DNA of 64,000 nucleotides from Corbicula japonica (Eukaryota > Mollusca > Bivalvia > Venerida > Cyrenidae). This document shows positions 11,601-26,600 of this stretch, piece by piece (the stretch's first letter is position 1; each line of letters opens with the position of its first letter). The stretch lies in the NCBI GenBank assembly GCA_038501625.1, contig JAZAYU010000008.1:7750938-7814937 (forward strand). The letters run 5' to 3'. The translations under genes were made by a program, and so were the position numbers. The notes beneath the pieces are model-generated. The model was given only the letters and a program-made list of their open reading frames with translations. It was not told the DNA's origin and made no database searches.

Positions 11601-14600
11601 AGATGTCCTTATAGCATCATGTTTTACCACAAAGTGACCATACAGTCTAACATTTTACCATAGTGTGGCCTTACAGTGTCATAATTTACCATAAAGTGAT
11701 CTCACATTTTACCACAAAGTGACCATAAAGTCTAACATTTTACTGTAAGATGACCTTTAACAAATATAAATTGACCTAAGAGTGTGGTATTTTACTTATG
11801 TTGACATTCTTGGGCCCAAAACAATAACCCAAGAGAAGATAGAAAGCAACATACAGGGCCTCATCATTGAGCTGTTCTTTGGTCATCTCCATGGGGTGGT
11901 TTATGGCCACTATACTGTAGTTAGCTGGATCCTTGCCTGCTGGTAGCTTACTCCTCATGATCAAGTTGTTCATGACATTAATGTAAGAAACTGACGCTGC
12001 CCAGCCTCTGTTATTAAACCACACCTGAAAAGGTCAAACATACATCAGTGCCCAAGGTTATAAAGCTGAGCATGGAAACTAGTCTCAAATCTCAATCATC
12101 TGATTGGCTGAAATGGCGACCAGTCGCCATTTCAGCCAATCAGATTCTTTAGATTTGAGACTGGTTTCCAATCCCAGTTTTATAACCTTCAGCCCAGGTG
12201 ATTCTCAGATTGTGTGTACCACAATCAGTAAAATCATTTCTGTTGGTTTGACATTAACCATTTACTCCATATATATATACATTATGTATATGCCTTTTTC
12301 ACATGTTTGACCAGTGTAGATCCAAATAAGCTGCAAATCCATGCCATCTGATCAAGATCTGCACTCTTCACTTTTTGGTCAGATATTACCTATTCTAACA
12401 CGACTTGACGTTTTTATGCCCCCGCCATATAATGGCAGAAGGGCATATAGTGTTCACCCTGGCTGTGGGTGGGTGGGTGTGTGTGTCAGTGTGTGTGTAT
12501 GTTCGAAAATCGTGTCCGCTCTGTAACTTTGTTATTTCTTATTGGATTTTAAAATAACTTGGTATGAATGTTCACCATATCAAGACGGTGTGTCGCGTAC
12601 AATACCCATGCCCGTAGGTCCAAGGTCAAGGTCACTGTTACTAAAAATAGCATTTTCTTGTCCGGGCTGTAACTTCCTTATGATTAGAGGGATTTGAAAA
12701 TAACTTGGCACAAATGTTCACCATGACAAGGCGGTGTGTCGCGTACAACACCCATGCCTGTAGGTCCAAGGTCAAGGTCACTGTTACTAAAAATAGAATT
12801 CTGTTGGAAAAATCTTGTCCGCTCTGTAACTTTGTTATTTCTTAATGGATTTTAAAATAACTTGGTATAAATATCCACCATATCAAGACGGTGTGTCGCG
12901 TACAATACCCATGCCTGTAGGTCCAAGGTCAAGGTCACTGTTACTAAAAATAGAATTTTCTTGTCCAGGCTGTAACTTCCTTATGAATGGAGGGATTTCA
13001 AAATCACTTGGCACAAATGTTCACCATGACAAGGCGGTGTGTCGCGTACAACACCCATGCCTGTAGGTCCAAGGTCAAGGTCACTGTTACTAAAAATAGA
13101 ATTTTGTTGGAAAAATCGTGTCCGCTCTGTAACTTTGTTATTTCTTATTGGATTTTAAAATAACTTGGTATGAATGTTCACCATATCAAGATGGTGTGTC
13201 GCGTACAATACCCATGCCTGTAGGTCCAAGGTCAAGGTCACTGTTACTAAAAATATAATTTTCTTGTCCGGGCTGTAACTTCCTTATGAATGGAGGGATT
13301 TCAAAATAACTTGGCACAAATGTTCACCATGACAAGGCGGTGTGTCGCGTACAACACCCATGTCTGTAGGTCCAAGGTCAAGGTCACTGTTACTAAAAAG
13401 TAGAATTTTGTTGGAAAAATCGTGTCCGCTGTGTAACTTTGTTATTTCTTATTGGATTTTAAAATAACTTGGTATGAATGTTCACCATATCAAGATGGTG
13501 TGTCGCGTACAATACCCATGCCTGTAGGTCCAAGGTCAAGGTCACTGTTACTAAAAATAGAATTTTCTTGACCGGGCTGTAACTTCCTTATGAATGGAGG
13601 GATTTCAAAATAACTTGGCACAAATGTTCACCATGACAAGGCGGTGTGTCGCGTACAACACCCATGCTGTAGGTCCGAGGTCAAGGTCACTGTTACTAAA
13701 AATAGAATTTTGTTGGAAAAATCGTGTCCGCTCTGTAACTTTGTTATTTCTTATTGGATTTTAAAATAACTTGGTATGAATGTTCACCATATCAAGACGG
13801 TGTGTCGCGTACAATACCCATGCCTGTAGGTCCAAGGTCAAGGTCACTGTTACTAAAAATAGAATTTTCTTGTCCGGGCTGTAACTTCCTTATGAATGGA
13901 GGGATTTCAAAATAACTTGGCACAAATGTTCACCATGACAAGGCGGTGTGTCGCGTACAACACCCATGCCTGTAGGTCCAAGGTCAAGGTCACTGTTACT
14001 AAAAATAGAATTTTGTTGGAAAAATTGTGTCCCGTCTGTAACTTTCTTATTTCTTATTGGATTTTAAAATAACTTGGTATGAATGTTCACCATATCGAGA
14101 CGGTGTGTCGCGTACAGTACCCATGCCTGTAGGTCCAAGGTCAAGGTCACTGTTACTAAAAATAGAATTTTCTTGTCCGGGCTGTAACTTCCTTATGAAT
14201 GGATGGATTTCAAAATAACTTGGCACAAATGTTTACCATGACAAGGCGGTGTGTCGCCTACAACACCCATGCCTGTAGGTCCAAGGTCAAGGTCACTGTT
14301 ACTAAAAATAAAATTTTGTTATAAAAATCGTGTCTGCTCTGTAACTTTGTTATTTCTTATTGGATTTTAAAATAACTTGGTATAAATGTTTATTATATCA
14401 AGACGATGTGTTGTGTACAATACCCATGCCTGTAGGTCCAAGGTCAAGGTCACTGTTACAAAAAATAGAAATTTCTTGTACTAGCTATAACTTCATTATT
14501 AACAGAGTGATTTCAAAATAATTTGGCAGAAATGTTCACTATGACAAGGCGTTGTGTTGTGTACAATTCCCATGCCTGTAGGTCCAAGGTCAAGGTCACT

Positions 14601-17600
14601 ATTACTAAAACCAGAATTTTCTTGTCTGGGCTGTGAGTTTGTTATTACTTATTAGATTTTCTATTAACTTGCTATAAATGTTCACCATGACAAACATGCA
14701 TAGCGGGGGCATCCGTGTCCTATGGACACATTTCTAGTTCCCATTGAATTTGCTGTGAATTATTACACGATAATTCACGGCTATTACTAATTACCTGTCG
14801 GTATAAACTTATCACGTGACATTTGTATTTTTCGCTGGGATTTCATTTCGCGCATTTAAGAAAGCAAAAAATTCGCGAATTTTTTACCCGGGCGTAATAT
14901 GATGATACCACAGTTATAGAATAATGTTTATTTTATATACTTAGATAAAATACCATAATTATTTTCCGCTATTTTGCGGCAACGTTAAGGTGACGTTAAC
15001 GCGCCATTTTAACGACGTCACATCATTTCCGTTGTTTACATGTTATTTTCTGGTGCAGTATTAAACCGTTGGAATGACAAAAACGGTTCGAACGACGACT
15101 AGAGAGTGCTTGATGCACGGTTGGATGGACATGTATTCAAGTTTGTCATTTAATCTTTTTGAATTATGGAGATGTTTAGGGAGTAAACACTAACTGCCGA
15201 CCTTAAAACCAATTTCCGTTTATTACGACGCGCTAAAATTGAGTTATGATTATTTCACTTATTCAGTCAGATGTGTCGTGTTAGAATTGAAATAATCAAT
15301 AGTTTCCGGTGAATTATCGCAGGATAATTCACGGGGCGTCGTTCAGCTGCGTAGATATATATCACTCGGGGCTACGCCCCTCGTGATATATCCTTACGCA
15401 TCTGAACTCCGCCCCGGGAATTATCCTGCGATAATTCACCGGAAGCTATTGATTATTTCTTAAATAATAAGCAAACAATGAAGATCCTGATTAGATGGAA
15501 CAGATGTGCCAGCTGATCTGGACTACACTGTTGGCCCATGCCACAAAGGTGTGTATATGCAGGAAAGGGTAAAATGTCATGGTTTTCCATCTACAAACTT
15601 GTTTTGTGGATCAAAGTTGCATAATAAATTACAACAGAACTAAAGCGACATTACTGAAAAACAACATGTTCATGGGAATTTATCAGATCTGCTTGTCTAA
15701 GCAAGAAAATATTTTGTGGCCTTACCTTAGCAACATCTTTGACAGCGAGTGATGGGAGGATTTCTGTGAAGTCATACAAGAACTCTCTGTCCAGAATGTT
15801 TACAGGTGTACCATTATTTGCTGCCATTAACAGCCTCTGTAGATAACTCTGTACTACTGTCACATTACCAGTAAATGCTGCATAATCCCTCTCACCAAAC
15901 GAGATGCCACCATATCTGAAACACAGAGATATATACAGAGGTATTATTTTATTTTGCACAGGTTTAGTTTTGAAGTATTGTGCCCAAGGGCAAGTCAGTG
16001 AATTCAAATCCCAGTGAAAATTAAATCATAAGATAGTCTGCCCAGTGAAAACTAAACAAATGAATAGTGTTTTATAAGAATAAAGTATACATACAACATT
16101 TTTTTTCCATATCAGTAATAATAAGAGCAGGAATTTCAGACTGACATTCTAGTTCCAGGGAACAATTAATATGACTGGTACACCGCTTTCCAGTGACATA
16201 GCAATAAACATTTCTGACCAGGAAGCCTACAGTGCAGGCTAATCTACATCCAAACTGGTCACACATGGGATATTATAACCCGTATCCATTGCATTAAGGG
16301 TTAACCTTTCATCGAACACCATTTTTCAGTTTATAATCCTGCTAAAGGTATCCTATAATGTACTTCAACAGGTATAGCGTGCAGGAGTTCTATACTTGCA
16401 GTAAATGTGAGACACATGTCAGAAGGGGCATTTAAGGAGATGACACATACTAGTAAATTAAAATGTATTAAACACATAACTGACATTGAATTGATAAACA
16501 AAATAAATCCAAATCTCAAATAAAATGCAGTCCCTGTTGAAGTAATTACAGTACACAAAGCATGTGACTGTAAAATTATATCAAAAGTTTATGTTTAACA
16601 TAGTTACCTTCTCTTCTGATATTCTTTCTCTGTTTTCACCAGCCAGTCACTGATGTCTCTGCCAGTCATATTATACAGGAAGTCAGATGTGGGCAAGGTC
16701 ATTCTGGGTGCCATTGGTCCACCAGCATTATCCGGACAGACCTGCCAACCTGTACTGCAATCACAACTTACTGAGCCGTTCCATGGGGTGGTTTGAGGGA
16801 ATTTCTGAAGTCCAACATCTTCACATGGGTAGTTCCTGAAAACAACCAAGAGATAAACCCCTGAGCTTCATTATATGGTTTACAAGCAGTTTTTTCTACC
16901 AGGTTTGTTTAGTCTGATCTGGATCGATACTATTCTCTTTTTAAAGTGAACAGTGTAGATTCTGATTAGATGGCCCAGATGTGGTGACTGATCTGAATCT
17001 ACAGTGTTACATGATGGGGCAACAGCCAAATCCCATGGAGTCCAGGGTGAAACATTATAACGCCAAACAGATATTAACAATGCCAAACAGATATTACGGG
17101 GGTAACTGAATCATCCTTAAAGTCAAACATGTTGTCATAATGGTTTTATGATTTGACAAAAACTGAGTATGAGTAAGAAGAATACGTACACAATAGAATA
17201 ATTATTGACACATCTATTGCCCACTCCTGGCTTGGTTTGAATGACTTCTTCCATCTTCTTGGATACTGGGATGTTGGCATCATCACTGAAATCATTTAAC
17301 ATTATTTTAGTACCAACATGTTTGTCCTAATTCATTAAATCTAGTACAAATTTCGATTTCAACTGGATATTGAACCAGCAAGCAACCTCCATAAACACCT
17401 GTTGCACTGCAGCACTTCACAAGACGCCGACCACGTTTTTTGTCATGTGACAACTCCAATAACAAGATGCTGTATTTTACTTCCAAATGGATTTTGCTGT
17501 CTATCAAATTTTTGTCGCTATGGGTTCATTCCCCTTACGGATGTTGAAACAATAACAAAAAGTGTGGCTTAAAATAAAGCAATCTGAAGGCGTGATTAAA

Positions 17601-20600
17601 AATTAATAATGTTACTTCCCGCTCTACTTCTCAACAAAATATCAGTCACCGCGCATCGTGTTTGATGGTTTGGTAGCAAGCCAAACTCTAACTAAAACTG
17701 AAATTTGTAGTAAACTTAGCTGCCTATTCTAGCACACCAAATACAGTTTTCAGACATTTTCTTGGTTCTGGATAATTATGTACTACTTTAAGATGACTCT
17801 CCTACTTATATGCATGTTATTGTTTAATTACTATTTTGATTACTATTTTGACCTCATGTTTGAAACATTGCAGTCATTTGAACATGTTTTTATATGGAAA
17901 AGATTCTGACCAGCTTAATATAAAGAATGAATTCAGACCGATTTATCCAGTCCTATTTGTTACAAAGAGTTTACAAATACCTGTAAAACATGTGCAGGTG
18001 TGGGTCTCCTCTGACAGGTTTGTAATGCCAGGGGTGTAGCTCAAGGGGTGGCTCTTCACTGAAGGGTGGGGCAATCAGGGAAAATGTCATAGCCAGAAGT
18101 ATAAACAGTACTGGTAACACAATCTGCAAAGGAAAGTTCACATAAAGGTTTTATATATTTGGAAAGATGTCTATCTGGTCATTTCCTGTCTTCATTCTAT
18201 ACCAAGAAATTCAGAAACTGCAATGCTAAAATTTGTTCTTTTATTCCACTGGACACTGATATGTTGACTACTCTAGTTCTCTCTCCAGTCAGGATTGACT
18301 AGATATTTTTCTGCATCAATCAAGTATGTAAAACATCTGGTTGTTTAAAGTGTGCTTTATGCAAACAGTTTTAACAATCAAAATGTTTTCATATCATGAT
18401 AAATGCAAGATATTATCAATTAAATACTCCCAGTTCTTATCTCAATACCAAGAAGGATTTGTATTAAAATGGCTTTTATGAAATGTCAATTTGAAAAGCC
18501 ATGCTGATGACAAAATGAATGATGGCACATTTTTTCACAGCATCTGGCAAAACATGCATGTGCTTCAAAAGTAAAATATTGAGCACAGTCCAGTAGTTTG
18601 TTAGCAGTTTTTATTTGTAGCTATGCCCTGGAGCAAATGTTTTTTATCACTATAATAAAACAGTCTCAATAAAGATTTTATCACAGAAAGTAGAAGACAA
18701 TACTGTAAATATTAACAGCATGTTTTCTTACATACTAAAATGAATTACATATAACAAATTTGAAAAAAAGCTGTTACATGCTTATTAATATGAATACATA
18801 CACTTTTCTTAAATGTCTAATTCTCTCCTAAAATTGTTTTGAAAAACAAAACAACAACAAAAAAATTGTTTTTTCTTACCATTTTTTTCTTTACATATCT
18901 CAACAGTTGCAAGAAATAGTATAGAGGGAGGTTGGGGCTCAAGATGGCAAAAGTGAGAAATGTTCAGTCTTAAATCTAAAGCTTCTTATTGGTCGAAACG
19001 GAGATTGATTTCCAGTTTGGGTTTTATGATCTTGGGCACTGGATGAAAGTCTACAAAATGACCCAAACTTCTATCACTTACTGAACCCACAGAGAAGCTG
19101 TTGAAGGCAGAAGAAAGCTCATGCTATCTCTAACTAAAATCAGCAAAACCTTTAACAAACTGGGATAATCCCAAAATCTAAATAAACAAACAAGAACATA
19201 CCTCTGTGAGGAATCCTTTCTTGCTTCTTCTGACATGATGAAATCTCTTGAAGAAAATGGCAACAAACTGTCGCAGGGTGAGTCGCCAGCCCGTCACCTT
19301 TGTATCCAGACTATGGCTAAAGCCGTTCTCTCCATAGTCACTCACTGGGCCAGATAATACTGAGTCTACAATTTAAACAAAGAATGTTGAAGTGCACTAT
19401 TGGCCTATTCTTATTTGTTTAACCCTTTCCTCCAGAGATACACCTTTATTGCCTGGGTGAAAAGTTTAGATCCAGATCAGCCTGCACATCCATGCCATCT
19501 GATCAGGATCTAAACAGTTCACTTTTTTATTTGTTAGGTTATTTCTGACCAAAATGCGACCAGTGCAGATCCTGATCAGACAGCATGAATGTGCCGGCGG
19601 ATCTGGATCTACAATAGTCACACAAGCGTAAAAATGCGTATATGTGGAGGAAAAGGTTAAGTTTGTCACATCTGTGACTGGTGTAGATCCCTATGCACAG
19701 TTGAACCAAGGTTTGTTTGAAATTAAGTTAATATTATATATCTATAAATCCCCTAAAACAATAAATGAGTTAACTAGTTCAAATTGAATGAAAGCTACTC
19801 CGTGGAGATGTGCTCCCAGTTTAGATCCAGATCAGCCAGAACATCCAAGCTGTCTGATTTGGATCTTCACTGTTTAATTCATGGTCAGAAATAACCAAAT
19901 CTAAAAGTGAAACATGTAGATTCTGATCTGACAGCATGGATGTGCCAGCTGATCTGGATCTACACTGATTGCACATGCGATATAGTCATTCTAAGCCATA
20001 CAAAGATTCCATGGCTGATCAACAATTTTCAGTCAAGTATGGTCAGCACTTTGATTAATGACCCACTCAGAATCAGACTATTTTGCAGATCTGTCCAGCA
20101 TTTTTTTTATTATTGGATTTAGGACTAAAACGGGATATCTATGTGGAGATTAATATACATCTTGCTGTTTTGTCTGGAAATTTCTGACCATTCCTCAACT
20201 CTTTACAAGAAGAATTTTAGCATCTAATGAGACAACAGGACTGCCATACACTTTACGTTTGAGACATATCTGTCTGCACAGTAATAATAAATTTTATGTT
20301 ATTCTAGCAGCTAACAGTTTGTTCTGTAAACCTAGAAAATTTACATGCTATGTTTGCAGTAACTGTTACATGTATTAATGAAAAAATATTAGGGATGACA
20401 ACGAATATTTGAACATTGAATATTTGAATATCAACAGGACATTCATATACTTTTTTAGTGTTCTAATATTATATTTTGTAATACGAATATAATGAAAAGC
20501 AAATCAGTTTAAATTATTTCTTGCCATGACTTTTTGTTTTTTTCCTAAATTCCATGTACAATTAACAGAAAAACCTGGTGTTATTATAAGACATGTCATA

Positions 20601-23600
20601 ATCAATACACTGGCCCCAATAAACAGTGATTGGCAGTTTGAGCGACTTGTTAATGTCGGTTATTGGCGCTTCTTGAGAACAATTACCGACAGGTGTTTCA
20701 TCAAGAATTTTGCTTCAGAGAGGTGAATTTTATATGGGCGTGTATATTTAAATTAATATTGAAAACTTGAACATTGAATGAAGCTAAAAAGCAACATCCA
20801 ATAATAGTCATAATAAGGATAATTTGCATAATCAGTATCACGTGCATCCAATCCCAATACAATACTCAGACAAATGAGTGAACTATTTGATATGCCTATG
20901 ACATGAAACATGTATTTCCTGCATTATCATCTCAATTCTTTTACCTTGACCTGATGTGAAACGTTATTTATAATTGGAATGTCGTTATTAAACCTGAAGT
21001 GCTAGTTGACTGACTTATACGGCATACTCTAGCAAAGAGATTACAGATTCAGATAACTATCGAATATTCGAATACTTCAACATCCAAATATTTGAATGCA
21101 AATTTTGCTTTTCGTTGCCATCCCTAAATAATATCAATGATTTATAAATAATACAGTTCTAAACTCTTTAACCGGGAAGGTCTAAAATGCAGAATATTGC
21201 GCAGAACGCAGAATGCAGTCTGCAAATTAGGGGTCTAAAATGCAGAACGGATCTGCAGAATGCAGATAATGTAATGGTAATAGGACCTAGGGGTCTAAAG
21301 TGCAGAATGGTTCTGCAGAATGCAGAGTGCAGAAAATGCATTTGACACTGCAGAATGCAGAACAATGGTAAACAATGCAGAAGGTTAGCAGAATGCATAT
21401 CAGTGTTTAAGCCATAATTATTCAAACCTTTGTATATTTCCTTTTGAAAAGGTAATACATGTGATGATCTTACATTATTAAAACTGTAATGTTTTTTTAT
21501 TAAAACTACAGTTGATTTTTTTATATCTGGAAGTCACATGATACCATTATTATATAAGGCTTATGATAAACCCTTTAAGTGCTGAGCACAGTATTGGTCA
21601 CATTTGTATACACATAGCATCCTGCATTCTTCATAAACAAACCAGGGTCTACACTGATGGCCATTCACAAGTGAGTTCTTAAGAAATATTATGATAGACA
21701 ATTTTGACCTATTTATCACCAAGAATTTAGACTTCAGGCTTTTATAAGTTTTAATCTAAATTGTATTATTATCTGACACTCTTTTTGCAATCTCATCACA
21801 TTTGTACATGGTAATTATTAATTTATAATTTTATTATCACCAGAGAAACACAATATATAAAATGCATGATAAGTAAAAGGACACCACAGATAATTTCAAA
21901 TAAAAGACAAAAGACACGAGTTGGTCTGAAAAAAAATAGAAATTCAGATAACTAACTCAAAGTTTATGATAATGAGTTAATTTAAGTTTGTTTAATTGTT
22001 TTAATTAAGGTCACAAAAAAACAAATTACTTAAATTAATATTTAAAAAAGTAATGCTTGATCTTTTAAATACGAAAAAATCTATAGATCTTATGGCATCT
22101 ATTTGGTAAGTGTCATCCCAATAAACTGATAATGTGTCATGGTCACACTTCGTAGGATCTGTGATAGTGTTGTTTTATGACAGCCTCTAGTCTTAACCTG
22201 TTAGATAACTGTGTATTAATGTTTTCTTTTGTGCCACATGTTTAATGAATTCTACAAATAAAAATTAAAAGCAAAAAAAAAACGTCAATAAAAGTTCATT
22301 ATTAATTTTGTACTATTAATTTGAAAATTAAACACATATTATTTGAATTAGTATTATATATAAATGTTTGTCTCTTTAATTTTGTTAAAGTTGTTTAAGT
22401 TAAATAAGTGACAGTCATAACTTAGTGTAGACCCATATCAGCATATATATCTTCATAGTAAGACTTCATTGCCTGGGCTGCTAACCAATCATTGTATAAA
22501 ATGACAAAAGGAACAACAATTTGAAGAAGGCAATGACTGCACAAATTGCGGAATTAGGGTAAAGAGCATAAGAAAGATATAAAGGATTGATATCAAATCA
22601 TCGATAAATCACTCAATCATTCAATCATCATCACCTGCAATACCAAAATGATGCTGATGCTGATGATTTCTTGGGCTGACAGTTATTCGAGAATGATAAT
22701 GATCAGGATGTCTTTCAAACATGATGTTACATTCTGTATAGTGTATAATAAGTTTCAGCACCATACTGATCATCATTTGTAAAAAGACACCCCACTCAAT
22801 CAGTCTATTGTCAAAACTAACCGTTTTAAAAATATATTAAATTATTGAATATTTTTTTCTTAATTTTGACTTTTAAAATGTCATAGACATATTACAAATC
22901 ATGAAAACTGATTGCATTTCACATTTTTATATCTGTAAGGCTTTATGTTGAGATTCTAAATTTTAATATTTCTTAGTTATTTAATGATTAAAAAAACAAT
23001 AAGACATCACTGTTTTGAACTAAATGAAATGCTTAACTTTAATAAAACCTCAACACTTTTCGAAGCATTCACTATACATCGAAAAGGTGTAAATAATTTT
23101 GGCTTTAATGATCTAACAAAAGGTTAATCTGCAATCTGCAAATTGTTCTGAATCATTTTTAATTATCATTCTGCGTTTTGCAGTGTCAAATACATTTTCT
23201 GCACTTTGCATTCTGCAGAACCGTTCTGCATTTTAGACTCCTTGTTCCTATTACCAATACATTATCTGCATTCTGCAGATTTGTTCTGCATTTTAGACCC
23301 ATAATTTGCAGACTGCATTCTGCGTTCTGCACAATATTCTGCATTTTAGACCTTCCCTCTTTAACCTTCAATAATTTGGTAATCAGATTAGTCTTTTTTA
23401 TCCTATCAAAATCACAATCTGCACAGTTAAAAACTTCAAGACTGAGTTCAGTTATATCTCTGAATTAAGTGTGATGCAAGATTCACATCAGCTTGTGTGT
23501 ACATAAAGAATGAAATCAAAATTTACATTATGAATAAACCAAGAAAAATATAGGTAAAAGGCAGATTCATTAAAGCAGCTAACTCATGCAAACAACAAGA

Positions 23601-26600
23601 AACTCAGTCATCTCATCAAATTTGTTCAGAAAATAAAAATGCAAACATGGAAAACCAATTTCTAAGCAAATATAGCCAAGGAGTACTCTACTGAGGTCAA
23701 CAACTGTAAAAATACCCCAGTGCGTTCAATTTAACCCTATCCTTCTGGAACAATCATCATAAACCACTGTAGACCCAGTCTACAGTACACATGGTCTACA
23801 GTGTTCACGGATTAATTTATAACTTTCTCACACCTCACACATAAACTTTGAATTGAAAAACTAGAGTGTGTCCTCAGACACTGATGCCCCCACTGCTGCA
23901 ACAAAATTTGTAATAACAAAGAGCCATAACTCTGGTAAAATGGTCCCAGGTAAAAATCATTTCTTACTGATCTTCTACACATCCTGCTTGATCATCGTGA
24001 AAGTTTGAAAGAAATACGCCTTGTAGTTTAGGAGGAGTTGATGCCACAAGCTTTGAGGACATACGTTTGAGTGCAACTCTATATGCCTCCCACTGTGTGG
24101 GGGCATATAATCAATTTTTTTATAAGACAAATCAATATAATCATATACAGGGAAGTTTCATCACAGCTCTGTCATGCTATCCTATCCTCATGCAGACAAT
24201 ATTTTACACAGCAGGGTCGGATGCAAGATTTCCAGAATGGTGGTTTGTTTGGGGCAACCTTATAATTTTCAACTTCCTGGCCAAAATTCAATAATTGAAA
24301 ATTGAATAATGCTGCCTGAAAAGGGGATTCAAGCAACCCTACAGAACCCCCTCTGGATCCGCCCCTGCACAGTTACTTATTATAATGCAAAGTGCAGCAG
24401 AGTATAATATAACTATACCTCCTGCTAACAAACGCTTCCGTACTGACAATAAAAAGGTGAAACAAAGTATGTAGTGATTATTACAAATGATAATGAAATG
24501 TTATTACTACTTTTGGATTACACCTATCTCAGTATTAACCAATAATTACTTTAGGGCTGGGGACCAGAATTGTTCATAATACAGTTTTTAGCAAATGTTG
24601 TATGTGTACAAACCATCCATGAGAAATCACTCAGGCTTTCAACTCTGACAAACATATCAAAACAGCTGTAAATGGTTCAGTCTTCTATGTGAGGTACAGT
24701 AGTGTTGTGCTAAACCATGTGAAAATCTGGTTAAATCATGTGTTATAAGTACTCCAACATAAACAAATTTATCTAGTCAAAATGGCAAAGTTTAGAATAA
24801 TAGTAAGTGTTACAGTTAGACATACCTGTGTCTTCGTCTGCCATCAGGTCCGTCTTGCTGTCAACTCGGTTAGATCCCCTCTTACCCATGAATGACAACT
24901 TCTTCTTACGTTTGAAACTCAATCTTGTCACTCCACGGGGAATTCTGCCACCTGATATTGCACAATACAAGAAATTATATTTATTCTACTTGTTTTTCAG
25001 CTGATAAAAAAAGTTTGCTGAATTTAACTTTGCAACTTTAGAATCTGAGTAAGAGGTTTGACAATTGAAAATCATTTTCTGTGCTTGGATTTGGGTCCAA
25101 TGGATAACAAATGGCTTCAAACTAACACTGTGACCCATTAGCTTTTGCTCAGCTAAACACTAACAGTGTTGTTTTTTTACTGATATAGGGAAAATTCCCA
25201 ATCTGTGCCATCTGATCAGGATATTCACCGTTTGCTTTTTATATATTAGGTTATTTCTGGCCAAAAAGTGAACAATTCTGATCCCTATCAGATGGCAAAG
25301 ATTTATTGGCTGATCTGATCTACACTGTTTACACATGCAATAAAATGCTAATATATTGAGTAAAGAGTTAACATACCATCGGCCATTTCATCCAGCTTGC
25401 TTCTCTTCACTTCATCTTCCAACTCCACCGTATTCTCTTCTGCTACTTTCAAGAACACCTAAAATCATCACCACTAATCTGTTGATGTTTCTGGTAGTTG
25501 ATTGTTTGTCACTGTGAACTTTCAACATAGCTGTGAACTATCAGTGTTTTCTCAAATATACCAAACACTGACATGTAATTTAACCCTTTTATTTAATGTG
25601 TGACCACATGATGCAGTTTAATCCTTATCTACATTGTTTGCTGTTAGATTCATTAAATTATTTCTGACAAAGAAGCAGCAAAGAACAGTGTAGATCCAGA
25701 TCTGACTGCATTAAGGTGACAAATTGTTTACAACTGATTGAATCTGCAATTTAAACTGTCTGGGTTTGTGCATGCAGGAACATACAAAACTGACATAGAG
25801 GCAATTGAAGTGAACCAAGTAAATCCTTAGTTTAGTTAGCATAATGTTCTTACCATAAAAATAGTAAAATCTTATCTGTACCCACTTAATTTTCAATAAA
25901 ACCGTATAATTTTCAAGAAAACACTACTTTGATTTCCAAGTCTATACAGTAAGAGAAAGTGATTACCTCCTCTAAACTTGTGTCTGAGATGCCGAAGCTT
26001 GAAATGCCGAGATCAGAATGCGAGCCCTCCAGCTGGCGGAACAGTGGCTCAAAGTCACCCCGGTAAGCTGCTTCTGTTGGCAGCTGGTAACACAACTCTG
26101 TCATATTGTCCTCCACCAGGTGAGCTTCAGGTATGTACTTCTTTATAAACGAAGTTACCTTCTTCACTGAGAATGCTAAAATATAAGCATCCAATGTTTC
26201 CATTCAATGTGAGATTTCTACATCATATTACAGCAAAATCATAAAGTCTAAGCTTGGCAGAATGTAAACAGAAAACTTTTATCAAACAATATCAACAGAA
26301 AACTTTTATCAAACAATGTCATGTGAGACATAAAATCACAAACACCCAGTGTTAAACAGATACAAATTTACACAGACCCAAAAATGGTATAGTTAAAGTT
26401 TGAAGTTCATAATTTTATGTTGTTTCATGGTTTATAGGTCAAATGCAAAAATTCTTTTATGCAAAGGCATTGTGAAAAAGGTGAAGAACTTGAAAAAATA
26501 TTTATGTGTGTGTGTATGCGTGTATATATAAAAGTAATGTGTCTTAATGGTAATGATGTTTTATATAATTACAAAGTTTGAACTTGATATCTTTAGAAGT

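Noticed and set aside
21168..21425. Cys/Leu-rich open frames in the CTGCAGAATGCAG arms, also at 23178-23468
   Set aside because: Periodic sequence of the Mutator-like inverted repeats; the same peptide words appear at both ends because the arms are complementary.
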